64,000 bases of DNA from Siphonodentalium dalli (taxonomy: Eukaryota; Mollusca; Scaphopoda; Gadilida; Siphonodentaliidae). The notes under the pieces were generated by a model. The model saw nothing but the letters and a program-made list of their open reading frames with translations. It did not search any database and was not told where the DNA came from. Where the stretch lies: NCBI GenBank assembly GCA_032622095.1, contig CP136068.1, positions 159,049,465-159,113,464 of the forward strand, read 5' to 3'. Positions 22,181 to 34,162 of the stretch are shown one piece after another (within the stretch, counting starts at the first letter, position 1; the number at the start of each line of letters is the position of its first letter). A program made the position numbers and the translations under genes.

Positions 22181-22428
22181 ACCTGCAGAGGGTAGGCGTG
22201 GACGAATTTTGGACGTCCGGGAACGACGAAGTGGATGAATCACATTTCATGTGGACCGACGGTGATTGTGCGCATCCTGTGCTGAACTACACTGCATGGA
22301 AACCAGGACAACCGAACAACGTGGGCGCCAATCAGAACTGTTTACTCTTAGAGTATCCGGATTACGCGTACACGTGGGGCGATGGCAACTGCACCGATAA
22401 GAAACCGTTTATATGCGAACAGTCCTAA
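22181..22428 (+). CDS. Exon 7 (terminal): second half of the C-type lectin domain and stop
   Basis: It enters with two nt completing an Asp. It reads LQRVGVDEFWTSGNDEVD, then MWTDGDCAHPVLNYTAWKPG, QPNNVGANQNCLLLEY, WGDGNCTDKK, PFICEQS and stop. The FICE ending, the paired cysteines and the W-PGQPN-NC order define a long-form C-type lectin domain. The calcium/sugar motif is QPN rather than EPN or QPD, the usual WND is WGD, and the WIGL position reads FWTSG. Ligand specificity cannot be predicted. TAA is at 22426-22428. Confidence 0.95.
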
Positions 22429-22429
22429 A

Positions 22430-22480
22430 CGCGATGGCAACTGCACCGATAAGAGACCGTTTATATGTGAACAGTCCTAA
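22430..22480 (+). pseudogene. Tandem duplication of the last 51 bp of exon 7
   Basis: gcgatggcaactgcaccgat ... gaacagtcctaaac at 22378-22429 is repeated directly after the stop with few differences (aagaaacc/aagagacc, tgcgaac/tgtgaac), including a second in-frame-looking TAA. It lies in the 3' UTR. Confidence 0.93.
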
Positions 22481-23566
22481 ACAGTGACGTACAGTACATG
22501 ACTAAACACTCAACATCGTGTGGACCCAACTAGGGTTTTTTTTTATTTATTTGTTTCTCTCATCCAAGTTAATACACGTGTAATACAATGATATTGAGAT
22601 ATATAATTATACAAACAATAGAGATATAGAAATATTATACAATAGATATGTACATATGGGTTCGGGTCGATGGCATGTTGAAATTCGATGAATATATTCC
22701 TAGTTTTATTCTGACACCGCTACTAGCTTATTTTCGAAAGGAGTAATAACGGCGCAATCTCGTGTGAAACCTTGTTGGTTGGAGCAAATTATTTGATCGC
22801 AACGCGGTAATAAAAGGTTGATGTCTTCACAGGCACACGCGTGTGTTTATATTTAGTTACAAATGATAGGTTGCTACATGTAGATCGTCAATGTTAGTAT
22901 TTATACCATCGATGATTGACATATCGCTCACTCGTGACTATCGTATAACTGATTCCGGGAACCATACATATATACTAATATACCAAGTTACCAACATAGA
23001 AGCCAAGTATTAATATCATAACGTCTGACTATTTAAATAATCAATTATAACTAATATAATTGCAAATATACCTGCATACTCATTGCGCTTGTTGGCAGGT
23101 ATTTACTTTAATGTGGATGATCGGCTAGCTATCATCAGCAGAAAATTTTAGACTTTCTGTCAAACCCTGCATCTGAACATCACCATAGATGAATGAATGT
23201 GAATCCACACAGCTTCTCTCTCCGTGTCGTCTGCTCGAATCTACACATAATTATATCATAGCAAATCAAAAATAGACAGATTTATGAGGAGAAATTTCGA
23301 TGCATTAATTGTGATCTGAGAATACGTTCGTGATGATCCGAATGAAAGAACAAAGTCTGCGGAGTAATATGGGATTCTTCATATTGAGAATTTCATTTAT
23401 CGCGGTAGCATTTGTTCGTCTATTATATTTTGGTTGTAAAAAGCGTTTTCTTACATCCGTAAAGAACTCACATTCCAATAAATAATGAAATTCATCACCA
23501 CCGTGTATCGCCGGTATTGACGGTGATTGTTTCGCGATGATCCAAGGTGAACATGATTGGAACGTA
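22481..23566. other. Intergenic / 3' flank of gene 1
   Basis: An AATAAA is present at about 22808, a possible polyadenylation signal. Otherwise no repeat or gene is recognised. Confidence 0.4.
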
Positions 23567-23570
23567 TTAA

Positions 23571-23962
23571 CCCTTTACCCAACAGAACGGCCCTGTGCCA
23601 ATGCATTCTCTTATATATGCGAGTCGACCATAGGTCGCCTCGCATATATAAGAGAATGCATTGGCTTAACACATTAAAAATTATAAAATTGTTAAAGAAT
23701 GTAAGAAAAAATGGTAAAAAGTGTTTAAAAAAGATTTTTTTTAGGCCAATGCATTCTCTTATATATGCGAGGCGACCTATGGTCGACTCGCATATATAAG
23801 AGAATGCATTGGCACAGGGCATAACTGTAACTATCACAATGTGGTCAAGGAGCCGGTTCCAATGATATCCATATTTGTATGGTTCTATTGAGACAGACCG
23901 AAGATATTTTAGGCTGTTGAAGCTTTATTTGGCCGGTTTTGGCCGGTTTGTTGGGTAAAGGG
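23571..23962. mobile_element. TTAA-flanked hairpin element, family F2, copy 2
   Basis: 392 bp, ends CCCTTTACCCAACA and its complement, TTAA at 23567-23570 and 23963-23966. Same double-hairpin structure as 12770-13152 in the opposite orientation and very similar in sequence, suggesting fairly recent activity. Confidence 0.9.
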
Positions 23963-23966
23963 TTAA

Positions 23967-24445
23967 AGGCCCACTTAATTTTAAAACCCCAATATCACGT
24001 ATATAAAATATATGCCATATTATATACCATTTAAAAGAGGAAGTCCCAAAACATTGTATTATCAACTTAGCCAGTGTAATAAACTGTGAACATGTTGTTT
24101 TTGTTGAGTTACTGACGTGTTTTTTCCATCTGGATTGTAGATCAAAATGAATTATATTCAATGGAGGGGGAATAACTCTAAATCTCAAAGATAGAGTTAT
24201 TCCCCTTGAAAATACATTTTTAGTTTGAATTCTGATGCATTCTTGGTGGCAAAGGGGGGGGGGGGTAAACATTATATGATTTCAGCTGTTTTCTATTTCT
24301 CTATGGGCATCTTCTGAGGCACAGACGTTTCAAACGGTGATGAATTATAGTAGTTTAATAATATTTTATGTCATATATTGTTATTAAGACCGTATATCAA
24401 GGCACTGTAAACAAATAATAAGTGACTCGAAAATTAAGTGGGCCT
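23967..24445. mobile_element. TTAA-flanked element, family F5
   Basis: 479 bp with ends AGGCCCACTTAATTTT and the exact complement, TTAA at 23963-23966 (shared with the preceding element) and 24446-24449. The centre holds a hairpin (ggggaataactcta / tagagttattcccc, ~24168-24205). No transposase. Confidence 0.88.
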
Positions 24446-24623
24446 TTAATATGAATCAACAGAGATCTCGGAGACCAGGGATCACCCAGATTTACCGCGA
24501 ATCACTAAGACAACACCCCTGGCCAAGTTAACCCATAGCGAGCCCCGCAGAGCAGCGAGCATACGACAATCAGCAGTACATTATTATGTTTCTTTGGGGA
24601 TCCATGTGGGATATACATGTATA

Positions 24624-25145
24624 CACCCCTGACCACGTGGTCCTTCAAATGTGCTACGATGCGGTTGGGTCCTGCTGAATTGCTATGATGCTGTTAGGAC
24701 AATCTGATGCTGTTAAGAAAAAGTACCGTTATTTTTTCTACAGTTTTCATTTTTGTGGTTTTCGAATAATCTGCTTATATCAAGGAAAAGCCATTATTTG
24801 TATAAAATATTCGAGAAACATATATTTTGTGAAATAGTTGTAATATTAATTGTATCAGTTGTTGAAAGTCGACTCTAATAAATTTGGCTATTCATGTCGT
24901 TTTACAAACACCAGCGCAGCCATTATTGAATTTTTCAAAAAAATATATATGTTCTTGAATGTTTCATACAGACACTGGCTTTTTCTCAAATCCCTCCGAT
25001 TAGCGAAACACCACAAAAATGATAACTTTAGAAAAAATAACGGTACCTTTTCTTAACAGCATCAGTTTGCCCTAACATCATCATAGCAATTCAGCAGGAA
25101 CTACCAGCATCATAGCACATTTTCAGGACCACTCGACCAGGGGTG
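24624..25145. mobile_element. Long-TIR DNA element (CACCCCTG family), copy 1
   Basis: About 120-bp terminal inverted repeats: CACCCCTGACCACGTGGTCC ... gctgaattgctatgatgctg ... gtaccgttattttttcta at left and its near complement at right. A second, shorter copy is at about 44926-45345. No coding capacity and no clear target-site duplication. Confidence 0.75.
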
Positions 25146-25514
25146 GACAACACAACGTTAAATACTTCGCGTAGTTTAAGATATTCGATTTAGTTTTGTA
25201 AAAGTGTTAACTAAATATTGATAATTGTCTTGTCTTGAATTGTTCAAACTTTCGAAATAAAGATGTATAAAAATGTCACCACTATGTTGACAACACATCA
25301 GCAATAGCTAACTCTCGCCAATAAAGCTTCCGGTGTTGAGGGGGTCAACCGGAATACCGCCCCAAAAACAAAATCGCCAGGGTGTTGAGTGTTTTGTTTA
25401 CGTATCGTACTGATTTTGTTACGCTGTCAATACAACGACACATTATATGAGCTCACTTCATTGAGATATTACTTGTTTTATTGACATCTCGAATAAATTC
25501 GTGGGTAATGTGGT
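25146..25514. other. Intergenic, nothing recognised
   Basis: No repeat or gene recognised. Confidence 0.4.
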
Positions 25515-28500
25515 AATCTAAAATGTTTTTTCCCTTTCTTGCTTAGATCAATCTTATTCCACTCTACTCTGACTCCCGTAGATATCATGTTCCACCTGTT
25601 TTGAGATCTGGCGGAGAACATTGTTAAACGAGTACTCCATAATGGTGTCGATATATCTTGCCGGTATGATAACCCTGATGTGCACATGGATATGTTGTAT
25701 CTGCAGTTACTTCCTATGGAGGATGGGGTGACAATAGTATCAAGTGCCCTACTACCAATGTAATAATTAATGTAAAGTGCATTGAAATAAACTCATTGTG
25801 GAAGCGGTATGTAAATCGCTCAACTATTATACTTCCATTGTTTTGCCAATGCAGTATATCGTTAGTCAATTATATATATTTTTTCCAAATATTATTTATT
25901 ATACTTAATAGGTTTTGTAACCCTAATTTATCAGAGAGTTGAACAGACTAAGACTTGAAATGTGATAGGTTTATACAAAATATTGAGTTACAACTTCATA
26001 GACAATTTATGATTTTTCCTCACTTGCCTTGCAGAGTAATCCCCCTTTACAATATCCTTGTAGAAAAAGTTTGTTGCCAGATATCAAGTGGAATTGTTTG
26101 TTGACTCATATCAGGCCAAGCAGCTGGATTTGGTTAATGCAACCGTTTTAACTATAGGAAAGGCACACATCGAGGAAATTTTCACCAGATCCGAACATGG
26201 TTTCACGATCTGGGAGGGGTGAACAATTTGTCATTTTTTTTCTTGTCACCGATTCCAACCATTTTCACTGTCATGTGTCTATAGGACGATGATCCTCCTA
26301 AAATAAATTTGTAAATTGGTTGGGAAAAGGTCCAAGATATAACCCCTCGATGGAGGGGAGGCGGCATTGTCCCAATGATACAGCAGTATTCGGATACCAT
26401 TATGTCTATATTCAACGACAGTTCACAGTTCTACTTCTCGGATATCATTAGGATATCATATCATGCCTAGCTTTCATGACTCTGTTGAACAATAACCAGG
26501 TTACAAACCCCTACATCGGCAAACCAGAGATTTTATGCAGAATCTCTCTTAGCACTGACATTCTTACAGAACAGCTTGCATCTTTCTAAAACCATCATAG
26601 TATGATCAGAAAAGTATGCGGTCTTTCCTCCACCATTAATGATGCCAAAAGACACTGAATCCGAAACAGAAAATTGCAAAATCCGTCGCGAAATCTCAGA
26701 TTGATGTGCCCTCAAAATTTGGAAATTTTGGCTGAACTTCTTGTAAGCATACATGTAACTCCTCCGATACGACGGAAATATAGTGGTCATGCGTTATACG
26801 GGTTATTCTAGGTTACGATGGATTTACATGTAGACTATCGAAAAGGACTTGGGCGTCATAGGTAGTGGTGGAAAGTACTCTCAGGTGTTTTATCCACCGA
26901 ATCGAACCAAACTTGGAATGTAAGATATCAAAAAGACACTGAAACCGTTTACGAAATACCAGATTTGTGGGCTCTCAAAATGTTAACGTTTAGAATCCCA
27001 ATGGTGATTTCTGGTGAATCTAAAATGTTTTTCCCTTTCTTGCTTAGATCAATCTTATTCCACGCTACTCTAACTCCCGTAGATATCATGTTCCACCTGT
27101 TTTGAGATCTGGCGGGGAATATTGTTAAACGAGTACTCCATAATGGTGTCGATATATCTTGCCGGTATGATAACCCTGATGTGCACATGGATATGTTGTA
27201 TCTGCAGTTACTTCCTATGGAGGATGGGGTGACAATAGTATCAAGTGCCCTACTACCAGTGTAATAATTAATGTAAGGTGCATTGAAATAAACTCATTGT
27301 GGAATGCGGTATGTAAATCGCTCAACTATTATACTTCCATTGTTTTGCCAATGCAGTATATCGTTAGTCAATTATATATATTTTTTCCAAATATTATTTA
27401 TTATACTTAATAGGTTTTGTAACTCTAATTTATCAGAGAGTTGGAAAGACTAAGAGTTGAAATGTGATATGTTTATACAAAATATTGAGTTACAACTTCA
27501 TAGACAATTTATGATTTTTCCTCACTTGCCTTGCAGAGTTATGCCCCTTAACAATTTCCTTGTAGAAAAAGTTTGTTGCCAGATATCAAGCGGAATTGTT
27601 TGTTGACTCATATCAGGCCAAGCAGCTGGATTTGGTTAATGTAACCGTTTTAACTATAGGAAAGGCACACATCGAGGAAATTTTCACCAAGATCCGAACA
27701 TGGTTTCACGATCTGGGAGGGGTGAACAATTTGTCATTTTTTTTCTTGTCACCGATTCCAACCATTTTCACTGTCATGTGTCTATAGGACGATGATCCTC
27801 CTAAAATAAATTTGTAAATCGGTTGGGAAAAGGTCCAATATATAGCCCCTCGATGGAGGGGAGGCGGCATTGTCCTAATGATACAGCAGTATTCGGATAC
27901 CATTATGTCTATATTCAACGACAGTTCACAGTTCTACTTCTCGGATATCATTAGGATATCATATCATGCCTAGCTTTCAGGACTCTGAACATTAACCAAG
28001 TTACAAACCCCTACATCGGCAAACCAGAGGTTTTATGCAGAATCTCTCTTAGCACTGACATTCTTACAGAACAGCTTGCATCTTTCTAAAACCATCATAG
28101 TATAATCAGAAAAGTATGCGGTCTTTCCTCCACCATTAATGATGCCAAGAGACACTGAATCCGAAACAGAAAATTACAAAATCCGTCGCGAAATCTCAGA
28201 TTGATGTGCCCTCAAAATTTGGAAATTTTGGCTGAACTTCTTGTAAGCATACATGTAACTCCTCCGATACGACGGAAATATAGTGGTCATGCGTTATACG
28301 GGTTATTCTAGGTTATAATGGATTTACATGTAGACTATCGAAAAGGACTTGGGCGTCATAGGTAGTGGTGGCAAGTACTCTCAGGTGTGTTATCCACCGA
28401 ATCGAACCAAACTTGGAATGTAAGATATCAAAAAGACACTGAAACCGTTTACGAAATACCAGATTTATGGGCTCTCAAAATTTTAATGTTTAGAATCCCA

Positions 28501-28515
28501 ATGGTGATTTCTGGT
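25515..28515 (+). repeat. 1.5-kb tandem duplication
   Basis: Two copies of a ~1.50-kb unit in direct orientation, about 25515-27015 and 27016-28515. Both begin tctaaaatgttttt(t)cccttt and end near atttctggtgaa. They differ by scattered substitutions and small indels, so they are older than the 2.39-kb duplication downstream. Part of the unit looks coding (next entry). Confidence 0.88.
25606..26470 (+). pseudogene. Coding-like remnants of an unidentified gene, duplicated 1.5 kb downstream
   Basis: Three open segments in copy 1 recur in copy 2. At 25608-25763, after a possible acceptor gttttgag, the frame includes ENIVKRVLHNGVDISCRYDN and DMLYLQLLPMEDGV. At 26064-26222, after ccttgtag, it includes KKFVARYQVELFVDSYQAKQ and LDLVNATVLTIGKAHIEEIF. 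Near 26382-26470, after aatgatacag, it includes YSDTIMSIFNDSSQFYFSDI. Differences between copies are few, but one base is inserted in copy 2 (accaagatcc) and breaks that frame. I do not recognise the family. It could be exons of a duplicated gene or of a transposon. Confidence 0.4.
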
Positions 28516-28609
28516 GAATACAGCGTTCCTTAAAATCGAATATTTGAGGGATCGAAAGAGGCTGGGACGACAAAAATGGTACATTTCATTGCCCAATAAT
28601 CAGTTAACA

Positions 28610-28629
28610 TCTATATCTATATTTGCGAA

Positions 28630-28668
<39 letters not shown>

Positions 28669-31600
28669 GTTCTATAGAAATTCACAGGGGACCATCTAGA
28701 TGATGCCAAAGGGGTCTACTAGGAGTAGCTTTTTACGAGAAAGATAATGGTCGGGGTTAGAAATTACTAAAGTGACGCCGTTGTTGTCAGGGGCAGAAAA
28801 GGGGGAAGGGCAGAAAAACAATTTGTCGCCGATTGCCACCAAACTTATATATAATCATCCCCATAATATGAGGAATCTAATGGCGTGGTTTAAAGATGGC
28901 TAAAGTCGCGCCGTTCGCGTCAGGGGTGCCCGGAAGGGGGGGGGGGGGCAGATTTTTTTTCTGTCGCCGATTGCCACGAAACTTACATATAACCATCCCC
29001 ATGATATGAAGAATCCAACGGTGTGGTTTAAATGTGTCAAAAGTGGCGTCGTTTGAGTCGGGGATGAACGGAAGGGGAGAGGGGCACCAAAATTGATAAA
29101 ACTAATTTTAGCGCCGATTTCCACCAAATTGATATATATTCTTCTTCGTGATACAAGGAATCTAATTGTGCGATTTAACAACCCTAAATTGTTGTTTTTG
29201 GATGAGAGATTGGGAGGGGGTGGGCACAAAATTTGATAATAAGTCGCCGATTGCCACCACACTTATACAAAATCATCCCATGGTATGAGGAGTCTAATGG
29301 TGTGGCATTTATCTGTCAAATGTGGCCTCATTCGAGTCAGGGTTGCATTGAAAGGGACAGGGGCACCAAAATTGATGCACAATTTTTTTAGCGCCAATTT
29401 CCACCAAATTGATACACGTTCTTATCCATGATACGAGGAGTCTAATCGTGATTTAAAGACGCCATAGTGGTGCTGTTTGGGTGAGAGATGGAGAGGGGAG
29501 GGATTGGCACCAGTTTGATAAAAAAAATTGTTTAGTCGCCGATTATCACCAAACTTATAAACAATCATCTCCATGATATCAGGAGTGTAATCGTGTGGTT
29601 TGAGGATGTCACAAGTGGGGCCATTCGAGTCAGTGGTGTATATAGATGAGAGGGACAAAAAAAATTATATCTATATGTTTAGTGTCGATTTCCACCAGAT
29701 TGATACTTATTCTTCTCCGTGATACGAGGAATCTTATCGTGTGGTTTAGATACACCAAATTGGTGCCCTATGGGTGAGAGATATGGGGACCTTAAATTTG
29801 ATACGAATTTGTATACTCGCCAATTTTCACCAATTTCATATATATGCATCTCTAATCTCTAATGAGTCTTAGTGTGTGCATCTTGAGTCCGAAATAGGGA
29901 CGGGAGGGTCACCAAAACTGATACAAAATATTTTTAGTACCAATTACCATCAAATTCAGACACGTTCTTCTCAGATGATACAAGAAATAAAATCGTGCTG
30001 TCTGTCTGTATTTTTGTCTGTCTGTGTGCGTTCTATGTATAACTTCATGCGGTACAATCGAGATGGCACCAAGGCGTTCTAAGATGGGTAACTTTTTACA
30101 AGGAAGATAATGGTGCGGGTTAAAATTTTCTAAAATGACGCTGTTGGTGGCAGGGGAAATTATAAAAATATGGTGAAATAGTTTTGTTGCTGATTTCCAC
30201 CAAACGAATACATAATCACCTTCGCAATATGGCGTTGTTCGAGTCAGCGTTGCATCAACAATTGATTTAATAAACCAAATTCCACTAAATTCATACACGT
30301 TTTTCGCTAATGATATACCATGAACTAAATCACATTTGGTGTCGTTTGCGTCACGGATGGCGAGCGGATATGCACTATCAATAATTCATTGATAAGATTG
30401 CTATTCGCCAATATCCACATATAAGTTATATACAGTCACCAGGCCATATCCATATCATTTTAAGTAGTTGGGCGTTCATATTTCACAATCCCGACATATG
30501 GTGACCCACATAAGTCACTTGAACAATTACATCTTCTTAACAGTCATATTTATATCGGAATGGCAATCAAGGCATTCACACAATGAGCTAACAAAAAGAG
30601 ATAACTAGAAGAAGCATTAAACGTATATTTATCATTCTATTGAAGAGATACATATATTCGTGCAAACTGAGAGACCTCGAACCGTCAGAGGATTGCATAT
30701 ATATAATAACAAAATTTAGTCTGTTCCATTCAATACAGTTTCCACAAAAAGTTACAATTTGTCAAGAAATATGGAAGGCCTGTTCAAAAACAGTGGCCAC
30801 AGTGTGCAGTCAAATATAGTTTCTTCTGATATACAAGAAAATGCAGTTAGTAGCACAAGACTTTTCAGGATCATACCAATCTGACAAGGGTATTAGAACA
30901 GACTCATCGACTGACATAAACAAATCAAAATCTCGCTCTGTGCCTGGCACATGTAGCTGATATATATGCGCAGCAACATTTCGTTTCATGGAGATATGAT
31001 AGCCAGGTGTCCTCGAGATCTTAGACCAACCCACTAGATTGTCTGTCTGTCTGTCTGTGTTCTATAGAAATTCACAGGGGACCATCTAGATGATGCCAAA
31101 GGGGTCTACTAGGAGTAGCTTTTTACGAGAAAGATAATGGTCGGGGTTAGAAATTTCTAAAGTGACGCCGTTGTTGTCAGGGGCAGAAAAGGGGGAAGGG
31201 CAGAAAAACAATTTGTCGCCGATTGCCACCAAACATATATAATCATCCCCATAATATGAGGAATCTAATGGCGTGGTTTAAAGATGGCTAAAGTCGCGCC
31301 GTTCGCGTCAGGGGTGCCCGGAAGGGGGGGGGGGGGGGGCAGATTTTTTTTCTGTCGCCGATTGCCACGAAACTTACATATAACCATCCCCATGATATGA
31401 AGAATCCAACGGTGTGGTTTAAATGTGTCAAAAGTAGCGTCGTTTGAGTCGGGGATGAACGGAAGGGGAGAGGGGCACCAAAATTGATAAAACTAATTTT
31501 AGCGCCGATTTCCACCAAATTGATATATATTCTTCTTCGTGATACAAGGAATCTAATTGTGCGATTTAACAACCCTAAATTGTTGTTTTTGGATGAGAGA

Positions 31601-33765
31601 TTGGGAGGGGGTGGGCACAAAATTTGATAATAAGTCGCCGATTGCCACCACACTTATACAAAATCATCCCATGGTATGAGGAGTCTAATGGTGTGGCATT
31701 TATCTGTCAAATGTGGCCTCATTCGAGTCAGGGTTGCATTGAAAGGGACAGGGGCACCAAAATTGATGCACAATTTTTTTAGCGCCAGTTTCCACCAAAT
31801 TGATACACGTTCTTATCCATGATACGAGGAGTCTAATCGTGATTTAAAGACGCCATAGTGGTGCTGTTTGGGTGAGAGATGGAGAGGGGAGGGATTGGCA
31901 CCAGTTTGATAAAAAAAATTGTTTAGTCGCCGATTATCACCAAACTTATAAACAATCATCTCCATGATATCAGGAGTGTAATCGTGTGGTTTGAGGATGT
32001 CACAAGTGGGGCCATTCGAGTCAGTGGTGTATATAGATGAGAGGGACAAAAAAAAATTATATCTATATGTTTAGTGTCGATTTCCACCAGATTGATACAT
32101 ATTCTTCTCCGTGATACGAGGAATCTTATCGTGTGGTTTAGATACACCAAATTGGTGCCCTATGGGTGAGAGATATGGGGACCTTAAATTTGATACGAAT
32201 TTGTATACTCGCCAATTTTCACCAATTTCATATATATGCATCTCTAATCTCTAATGAGTCTTAGTGTGTGCATCTTGAGTCCGAAATAGGGACGGGAGGG
32301 TCACCAAAACTGATACAAAATATTTTTAGTACCAATTACCATCAAATTCAGACACGTTCTTCTCAGATGATACAAGAAATAAAATCGTGCTGTCTGTCTG
32401 TATTTTTGTCTGTCTGTGTGCGTTCTATGTATAACTTCATGCGGTACAATCGAGATGGCACCAAGGCGTTCTAAGATGGGTAACTTTTTACAAGGAAGAT
32501 AATGGTGCGGGTTAAAATTTTCTAAAATGACGCTGTTGGTGGCAGGGGAAATTATAAAAATATGGTGAAATAGTTTTGTTGCTGATTTCCACCAAACGAA
32601 TACATAATCACCTTCGCAATATGGCGTTGTTCGAGTCAGCGTTGCATCAACAATTGATTTAATAAACCAAATTCCACTAAATTCATACACGTTTTTCGCT
32701 AATGATATACCATGAACTAAATCACATTTGGTGTCGTTTGCGTCACGGATGGCGAGCGGATATGCACTATCAATAATTCATTGATAAGATTGCTATTCGC
32801 CAATATCCACATATAAGTTATATACAGTCACCAGGCCATATCCATATCATTTTAAGTAGTTGGGCGTTCATATTTCACAATCCCGACATATGGTGACCCA
32901 CATAAGTCACTTGAACAATTACATCTTCTTAACAGTCATATTTATATCGGAATGGCAATCAAGGCATTCACACAATGAGCTAACAAAAAGAGATAACTAG
33001 AAGAAGCATTAAACGTATATTTATCATTCTATTGAAGAGATACATATATTCGTGCAAACTGAGAGACCTCGAACCGTCAGAGGATTGCATATATATAATA
33101 ACAAAATTTAGTCTGTTCCATTCAATACAGTTTCCACAAAAAGTTACAATTTGTCAAGAAATATGGAAGGCCTGTTCAAAAACAGTGGTCACAGTGTGCA
33201 GTCAAATATAGTTTCTTCTGATATACAAGAAAATGCAGTTAGTAGCACAAGACTTTTCAGGATCATACCAATCTGACAAGGGTATTAGAACAGACTCATC
33301 GACTGACATAAACAAATCAAAATCTCGCTCTGTGCCTGGCACATGTAGCTGATATATATGCGCAGCAACATTTCGTTTCATGGAGATATGATAGCCAGGT
33401 GTCCTCGAGATCTTAGACCAACCCACTAGATTGATTGATACATCTCAATTTGTAAAACCCAATTATCATCTTTTATCGAACTAATGTGTTTATGATGTTC
33501 ATGTATCATATTATAACGTCTAATGTATACGCAGTTGTAAATAAATAAATACTTCATAATTGGTGGAACGGATTAATCGCGATAAACAGAATGACAATTG
33601 ACAAGGTGAGCCACTACTTATATTCCATGACTGTAATAATCATGTTTTGTGATGCTATTTGAATATACAATTTATGAGAAAACGTATAACACTTTAAGCA
33701 TTCTCTATTCTCAACAAATTTCCACAGCATACATTAACCTGGGCAACGCCGGGTAACCCTGCTAG
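28610..33765 (+). mobile_element. Putative Helitron-like non-autonomous element with internal duplication
   Basis: It begins TCTATATCTATATTTGCG before a (CTGT)n run. It ends in a short hairpin (cctgggcaacgccggg, 33738-33753), then taaccctg and CTAG (33762-33765) followed by T. A 5' TC, a 3' hairpin and CTRR-T are Helitron hallmarks, and the left neighbour base is A. The body consists of degenerate ~110-130 bp blocks (gtcgccgattgccaccaaac, then gaggaatctaatggcgtg). No Rep/helicase ORF is visible. The assignment rests on the termini only. Confidence 0.55.
28648..33432 (+). repeat. Near-identical 2.39-kb tandem duplication
   Basis: Copy 1 about 28648-31039, copy 2 about 31040-33432, offset 2391-2392 bp. 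Long stretches, including several open frames, are identical; differences are confined to rare substitutions and homopolymer lengths (e.g. the G run near 28935 and 31324). An older, diverged duplication lies inside each copy (a ctgtctgtctgt / ttctat.taacttca block near 29998 resembles the start). Confidence 0.93.
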
Positions 33766-34162
33766 TACAAAATAAAGTCAAAATTCTCAACCAGTGCTAA
33801 ACAGCAGAAACTATTCTAGAATATATTTGCGAAAAAGTGTAATCTATTCCAAATTCGGTTGCCATTTTGGCGGCCATCTTGGACTGGGAGATCCAATTTC
33901 GCCCTAAAATGGTGGCATTTCGTCACAAAAATATATACATTCGTATATGTTTGACAATATTTTCCGCTCTAATTTGCACCAAACCTACTTAGTGCCTCGT
34001 TTGAAAAATGGCGGCCATGGTGGGCGCCATATCCTCTGGTGTCTACATGACCAACTTTTTTCGCACCAAACCTTGCTTAAAAGTTGAGGGATACTAAGGA
34101 AGAAAGTGAGTGGCATGAAGTGCGGTCCTATGGGGATGCAGGGATACCACATCAGCTGCCGG
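33766..34162. other. Intergenic, nothing firmly recognised
   Basis: It holds repeated ggcggccat motifs (33870-34015) that may belong to a dispersed repeat. Confidence 0.35.

Larger units (their letters stand above)
362..22428 (+). other. Gene model: CBM14-CBM14-MAM-C-type lectin protein, 7 visible exons, 5' incomplete
   Basis: The seven exons listed separately join in one reading frame: 1328 coding nt, about 442 residues and a stop. Intron phases are 1 (before 362), 1 (667/5171), 1 (5338/10679), 0 (10845/12013), 0 (12123/14481), 1 (14604/18806) and 1 (19009/22181). The CBM14, MAM and lectin modules are bounded by phase-1 introns, the classic arrangement of shuffled extracellular modules. CBM14 binds chitin, MAM is an extracellular adhesion or oligomerisation module, and the C-type lectin fold often binds sugars; such combinations occur in invertebrate matrix, mucus and immune proteins. 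The signal peptide and N-terminus are not in the window. Function in the animal is inference; the exon chain itself is well supported by matching phases and domain continuity. Confidence 0.88.

Noticed and set aside
23451-23837. 128-aa and 80-aa overlapping ORFs with mirrored RIYKRMH peptides
   Set aside because: Translations of the palindromic arms of a family F2 element.
30810-33426. Identical 74-aa ORF pairs as a conserved duplicated gene
   Set aside because: Identity follows from the very recent 2.39-kb duplication; no domain and no conservation signal beyond that.
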